A model generated the notes under the pieces. The model saw nothing but the letters and a program-made list of their open reading frames with translations. It did no database searches and was not told the DNA's origin. The position numbers and the translations under genes were made by a program. This document shows positions 60,587-64,000 of a stretch of 64,000 nt of DNA, piece by piece (position 1 is the first letter of the stretch; every line of letters starts with the position of its first letter). Source of the stretch: Burkholderia oklahomensis C6786. Its GTDB lineage: Bacteria; Pseudomonadota; Gammaproteobacteria; Burkholderiales; Burkholderiaceae. Location: NCBI RefSeq assembly GCF_000959365.1, contig NZ_CP009555.1:124001-188000 (forward strand), written 5' to 3'.

Positions 60587-60916
60587 TTGAATAAGATAAA
60601 ACCGGCACCGCTCACGCAGCACGACCTCGATCACCACCGCCTCAGAATCCAGGTCCTCGCCCTACAGCAAATCGTCTTGCGACTACTCGTCCAACGATCG
60701 TTCGAGGAAGTCGACGGCGATCCGAAGGAAACGCGCGAGCTCGCGCCCTTGCGCCTGCGTGAAGCGCTTCAGGGGCTAGAGCCGGAACCCGGTACTTCGG
60801 AATGGCATCCAGCCGAAGCGGCCGCGTTCGACGACGAACACCGCAAAGTACTCGCCGACCTGTACAAGCACCTTGAGGTTGTGCTCGCCGACCTGCTTCC
60901 GACAGAAGAAGGCTGA
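60587..60916 (+). CDS. Hypothetical phage protein
   Basis: A 109-residue helical protein with a TTG start (MNKIKPAPLTQHDLDHHRLRIQVLALQQIVLRLLVQ). No ATG is available upstream in frame. Acidic C-terminal half, no recognised domain. It lies between early genes and the immunity region. Confidence 0.5.
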   Translation: MNKIKPAPLTQHDLDHHRLRIQVLALQQIVLRLLVQRSFEEVDGDPKETRELAPLRLREALQGLEPEPGTSEWHPAEAAAFDDEHRKVLADLYKHLEVVLADLLPTEEG

Positions 60917-60922
60917 CCGGCA

Positions 60923-61219
60923 TCACGCCGTTGCCTCCTTCTGTAGAGATAGGTTCGCGTCACCACGCAATAACCGTTGGCGCAGAACTGCCCATCCTTG
61001 ATAGTCCGGCCGAAGCGTTTCGCAGATGACGCGCGAATCGCCAACGGCGCGCTCGATAAATGGGCAAGCTTCGATCGACGCACGACGATCCCGCTTGATC
61101 CAATTGCGGACTGCTTGCGGCGATACGCCGACCCTCCTCGCGAAGTCGGCTTGCGAGCCACAGAGGTCGACTGCGAGGGACAACGTTTCGAATGGTGAGA
61201 GTTGCGACGAAGTGTTCAT
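60923..61219 (-). CDS. Cro/YdaS-like repressor
   Basis: A 98-residue protein with a YdaS/Cro-type helix-turn-helix: FETLSLAVDLCGSQADFARRVGVSPQAVRNWIKRDRRASIEACPFIERAVGD. It faces away from the CI-like gene across a shared operator region, the standard cro-cI layout, and would direct early leftward transcription. The ATG at 61219 is the first after the operator palindrome. Confidence 0.85.
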   Translation of the reverse strand: MNTSSQLSPFETLSLAVDLCGSQADFARRVGVSPQAVRNWIKRDRRASIEACPFIERAVGDSRVICETLRPDYQGWAVLRQRLLRGDANLSLQKEATA

Positions 61220-61227
61220 GCGCGAAC

Positions 61228-61288
61228 GATAAACCATAGTTTATCGACAGTCAACTCTCGTTTATTGAACAAATATACAATTGTTTAT
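61228..61288. promoter_or_regulatory. Immunity operator region
   Basis: GATAAAC-CATA-GTTTATC (61228-61245) is a perfect inverted repeat, and GTTTAT half-sites recur at 61260-61265 and 61283-61288. They lie between the divergent Cro-like and CI-like genes and are the expected repressor-binding sites. Confidence 0.75.
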
Positions 61289-61300
61289 AGAGTCCGGCTC

Positions 61301-61702
61301 ATGGCACTCGGAAAGAACGTCGCACGACTACGCACCCTGACGGGCGAGACCCGTCCGGACCTTGCACGCGCGATCGGCATCGAATCACAGCAGCCGATCT
61401 ACGCGCTGGAATCGCGCGACAGCAGCCGGTCGGATCTGGCACCGAAGCTGGCAAAGCACTTCCAAATTGATTTGAACGTGTTGCTCGAAGACGATTTGAC
61501 GCATCTCGACAACGCGGGTCTTGACGCGCTTCGCCGATCGCGAAAGCCTCCCCCTGGATCGGGGAAGAAAGTGAAGATTCAGGAGCAGTTTGAAGCGGCG
61601 CCCGAGCCGATACAACAGGCGGTCCGCGACCTCCTCGATCTGCCCATTGCGGACGCCGAAAAGGTCGCAGCCCTGATAGCCGCATTTCGCGGCAGTCGTT
61701 AG
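61301..61702 (+). CDS. CI-like XRE repressor without peptidase domain
   Basis: A 133-residue repressor starting MALGKNVARLRTLTGETRPDLARAIGIESQQPIYALESRDSSRSDLAPKLAKHFQIDLNVLLEDD, an XRE helix-turn-helix. The C-terminal part is short and helical and lacks the S24 Ser/Lys autocleavage domain of lambda CI. Induction would thus not be by classic RecA-stimulated self-cleavage. Confidence 0.85.
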   Translation: MALGKNVARLRTLTGETRPDLARAIGIESQQPIYALESRDSSRSDLAPKLAKHFQIDLNVLLEDDLTHLDNAGLDALRRSRKPPPGSGKKVKIQEQFEAAPEPIQQAVRDLLDLPIADAEKVAALIAAFRGSR

Positions 61703-62025
61703 TGAACGTCTTGCAAAGTTTGCGCTATTGACTCGACGGCGTCGTCTATGTCAACACAGACGTCCCCGGCAATCCAATTTCCACACCGTGCGAGATCACG
61801 CGCTATGCGCGCTTGATCTGATCGCTCAGACAGCGCATCGATCGCAGAGAAGATCGCTTGTAAGTGACGAATTCTCTCTGCCGCGAGTAGCCCGAGATCC
61901 TTTGCCATAAGGCTCACAGACTGCAGCGCTCCCGCGGCAAACTCCTTGCTGTATTTCTTCAAGTTGCCACCTCGTAGGTCAGATTGAACGCGCTCGCAAG
62001 GTCGACGCCTCCCAGGATCTTTCAT
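61699..62025 (-). CDS. Hypothetical protein at the prophage edge
   Basis: A 108-residue protein starting MKDPGRRRPCERVQSDLRGGNLKKYSKEFAAGALQSVSLMAKDLGLLAAERIRHLQAIFSAIDAL, helical with an acidic end. No firm family. It converges on the CI-like gene with a 4-bp overlap and lies 22 bp from the MFS gene's stop, on the border between phage and chromosomal-type genes. Confidence 0.5.
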   Translation of the reverse strand: MKDPGRRRPCERVQSDLRGGNLKKYSKEFAAGALQSVSLMAKDLGLLAAERIRHLQAIFSAIDALSERSDQARIARDLARCGNWIAGDVCVDIDDAVESIAQTLQDVH

Positions 62026-62047
62026 GGAGAGGCGCGCCCAATCGTCA

Positions 62048-63337
62048 TTACTTCCTGCGAGGCTGCCAGAGAGAGACAGCAATCAAGCTCACGATGGCCG
62101 TTGCGATTACATAGAATGCCGGCGCAAGATTGTTGTGCGTCGTCGCGATCGCCCAGGTGATGATCGCGGCAGAGAATCCGCCGAACGTGATCACGGCAAG
62201 GTTGTACGAAATCGAAATCCCCGTCGACAACACGCCATCCGGGAACATGTCGCTGAGCGCCGCAAGAATCGGCCCCTCGTAGCCCGCGATCACGAGCCCA
62301 AACACGACCTGGAAGAGAAGCAGCGATTGTAGGCCGGGCTTGGCATTCAGCAGCGCAAACAACGGGTAGGCAGCGAGAATCGCAACAATCAGCGCCCCCG
62401 CAAGAAACCAGCGCCGCCCGAATCGATCGGAAAGGTGTCCAACGACGGGCGTAATGAACAAGACAATCGACGCGCCCACGAGCACCGCGATAAAACCCGT
62501 CGACGAAGCAAGCTTCAGAACCTTCGTTGCGTAGGTCGGGATGTAGAACAGCAAAACATAAGAGCACACCGTCCAGAAGACAACCAGACCGAATCCAACC
62601 AGTGCCTCACGAGAAAAGCTCCTGACAACCTCGACTACTGGAGCGTGCCCTCCCTCGCGCCCGTCAGCATGGACGCCGGGTTCATTTAGCCTGCTGCGGA
62701 TGTAGATGCCAACTGGGCCGAGCCCGAGCCCAAGCAGAAAGGGAATACGCCAACCCCAAGACTCAATCTGATGCTGATCGAGGCACTTCACGATAAACAC
62801 CGCGAGAACAGACGCAAGGATAATCGCGAAGCCGATACTCGCCTGAATCCAACTCGTGTAGTAGCCGTGTCGCTCAGCAGGCACGCGCTCCCGAAGGTAC
62901 GCTGTCGCGCCTCCCATCTCACCGCCAGCCGAGAACCCCTGTAGCAAACGCGCGACGACGATCATCAATGGCGCACCGAGCCCGGCGTCGTTGTATGTCG
63001 GCGCGAAGCCGATCATCGCTGTCCCGACAGTCATCAGAGCAATAGTGACGGTAAGCGCCGTGCGGCGCCCTACTTTGTCTGCAATTCCGCCGATTACGAT
63101 GCCACCAACAGGGCGCATAAAGAAACCCACACCGATCGTGGATACCGACAGCAGTAAGGAAAGGTTATCGTCGGTAGATGGGAAAAACAGTTTCGCGATA
63201 ATGACGGAAAAGAAACTGTACGAAATGAAGTCGAACCACTCGAAACCATTGCCAACGATGACGGCAATGACCGCCCTCATATGTGCGTCGGCGCCCGCGC
63301 CCCGCGTGGCCCCACGCGCGTACGTTGATGATTGCAT
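62048..63337 (-). CDS. MFS metabolite:H+ symporter (MHS family)
   Basis: A 429-residue twelve-helix transporter. The N-terminal signature NGFEWFDFISYSFFSVIIAKLFFP and the loop GGIADKVGRRTALTV (the MFS GxxxD-R-GRR motif) place it in the metabolite:proton symporter group that takes up organic acids such as citrate, ketoglutarate or shikimate. A second motif, GHLSDRFGRRWFL, marks the half repeat. The start at 63337 is preferred; the frame to 63397 has no ribosome site. Substrate cannot be told. The LysR gene upstream on the same strand is a likely regulator. Confidence 0.92.
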   Translation of the reverse strand: MQSSTYARGATRGAGADAHMRAVIAVIVGNGFEWFDFISYSFFSVIIAKLFFPSTDDNLSLLLSVSTIGVGFFMRPVGGIVIGGIADKVGRRTALTVTIALMTVGTAMIGFAPTYNDAGLGAPLMIVVARLLQGFSAGGEMGGATAYLRERVPAERHGYYTSWIQASIGFAIILASVLAVFIVKCLDQHQIESWGWRIPFLLGLGLGPVGIYIRSRLNEPGVHADGREGGHAPVVEVVRSFSREALVGFGLVVFWTVCSYVLLFYIPTYATKVLKLASSTGFIAVLVGASIVLFITPVVGHLSDRFGRRWFLAGALIVAILAAYPLFALLNAKPGLQSLLLFQVVFGLVIAGYEGPILAALSDMFPDGVLSTGISISYNLAVITFGGFSAAIITWAIATTHNNLAPAFYVIATAIVSLIAVSLWQPRRK

Positions 63338-63491
63338 TTTTTCGTGCCCTCGGATTTTTGAGTTATTACGATCATCGAACAAAATTTGATCGTGCACGAA
63401 ATATTACGACCATTTACGAATTACTTACTATGAAAAATTCTCTGTGCAGCCTGACTTACTGGAATGGTGCATGGTGAACCAATCGTCTGAT

Positions 63492-64000
63492 TTATACATG
63501 CGTGAGTAACCACTCCCGAAACATAGTAACTGCCGGCGTGTCGCGGCGATCCGCGGGCCAGATGACCTGATACGCGCCGCGGAAGCTAGCATGCGCATCC
63601 GATGCCAAGACCAATTGCCCGGACTGAACCAGCGGCGTGATCATGTGCTTCCAGCCCAGAATCACCCCGTGTCCGCGCAACGCCAGTTGAAGCAATACTG
63701 GATAGCTGTTCGCCGCAATGGTGCGAGCTGGCCTAAATCCGATCTCGCCGGCAGTCAGGCGAAACCAGTCTCGCCAGCCCATCCACTGGCGTTGTTGCTC
63801 CTCCGCGACGAGTAACGTCGCCCCCATCAGTTCTTGCGGAGGCACGCGATGCCCCCCGAGAAATGCGGGCGCGCAGTAAGCGTGAACGTCTTCCTCGATG
63901 ATCCTCGTGCCAACAATACCCGGGGGCGGCACATCTCGGATGTAGTAGACGCCGATATCGAATTCGGCCGCGTTCAGATTGAAGACCCCCTCTCGGACGA
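63492..64000 (-). CDS. LysR-type regulator, C-terminal part (runs off the window)
   Basis: The frame is open to the window edge, giving at least 169 residues of the substrate-binding domain: FNLNAAEFDIGVYYIRDVPPPGIVGTRIIEEDVHAYCAPAF, NSYPVLLQLALRGHGVILGWKHMITPLVQSGQLVLA. The DNA-binding N-terminus lies beyond 64000. It probably regulates the adjacent MFS gene. The 154 bp between them should hold the promoter. Confidence 0.85.
   Translation of the reverse strand, partial: VREGVFNLNAAEFDIGVYYIRDVPPPGIVGTRIIEEDVHAYCAPAFLGGHRVPPQELMGATLLVAEEQQRQWMGWRDWFRLTAGEIGFRPARTIAANSYPVLLQLALRGHGVILGWKHMITPLVQSGQLVLASDAHASFRGAYQVIWPADRRDTPAVTMFREWLLTHV

Overview
The window reads as a Burkholderia-type (beta-proteobacterial) chromosome carrying two adjacent blocks of accessory DNA. 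The genus is inferred from the H-NS variant, the lambda/HK97-like siphophage gene set, the T6SS PAAR cargo and the high GC content. Host-like genes appear only at the far right: an MHS-type MFS transporter and a truncated LysR regulator (about 62.0-64.0 kb).

Block 1 (about 1-17.97 kb) is a genomic island with lower GC. Two small secreted proteins and a 48-residue basic protein are followed by a compact leftward operon (6264 to 1320). It encodes a helical protein of unknown function, a QatC-like QueC-family protein with a long N-terminal extension, an XRE-ImmA/IrrE protease-regulator, a PIN RNase and a CoiA-like nuclease with a coiled coil and membrane anchor. The intergenic region upstream holds two identical GACA-N-TGTC palindromes exactly 32 bp apart. 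Divergent from the operon are a membrane-anchored coiled-coil protein and a large PIN protein. Next comes a UvrD-type helicase split by an IS3-family (IS2-group) insertion, with a perfect 5-bp target duplication and a fully restorable reading frame. The island ends with an H-NS paralogue, a hairpin-rich non-coding stretch of about 950 bp, a DUF3987 protein and a helix-turn-helix protein. At 17975-18019 lies the 3' half of a tRNA-Arg(TCT) gene, which looks like an attachment-site core.

Block 2 (about 18.0-62.0 kb) is a lambda-like siphoprophage whose late genes run leftward. These are HNH nuclease, small and large terminase, portal, S49 protease, HK97 capsid, connectors, tail tube, G/GT chaperones with a programmed -1 frameshift site, tape measure, M, an inserted S74 tail fibre, L, K, I, J, holin, SAR endolysin and nested Rz/Rz1. 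At the lysis end sit cargo genes: a lipoprotein, a T6SS PAAR / VRR-NUC toxin / DUF3396 immunity set, and an SRAP peptidase divergent from a small gene across a LexA box. The early operon (60005 to 52569) carries CII, a C5 methyltransferase, a PAPS-reductase-family protein, ParB, an O-like replication protein with five iterons inside it, small nucleases and a probable late regulator. Immunity genes lie at 60.9-61.7 kb. I find no integrase in the window.

The most unusual segment lies between the early and late operons (46.87-52.2 kb), in the opposite orientation to the phage genes. It has a RelE/XRE toxin-antitoxin pair, a truncated OLD nuclease, and then a translationally coupled cassette with its own promoter. 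The cassette encodes a 122-residue protein with a polyglycine N-terminus, a PfkB kinase-nucleoside deoxyribosyltransferase fusion, QueC, a SagB-like nitroreductase and a convergent OGG-type glycosylase. QueC plus OGG recalls the accessory genes of type IV CBASS, but no cyclase is present. I read it as a possible nucleobase-protein conjugation defence module that may be undescribed. A second, unrelated QueC-like protein lies in block 1.
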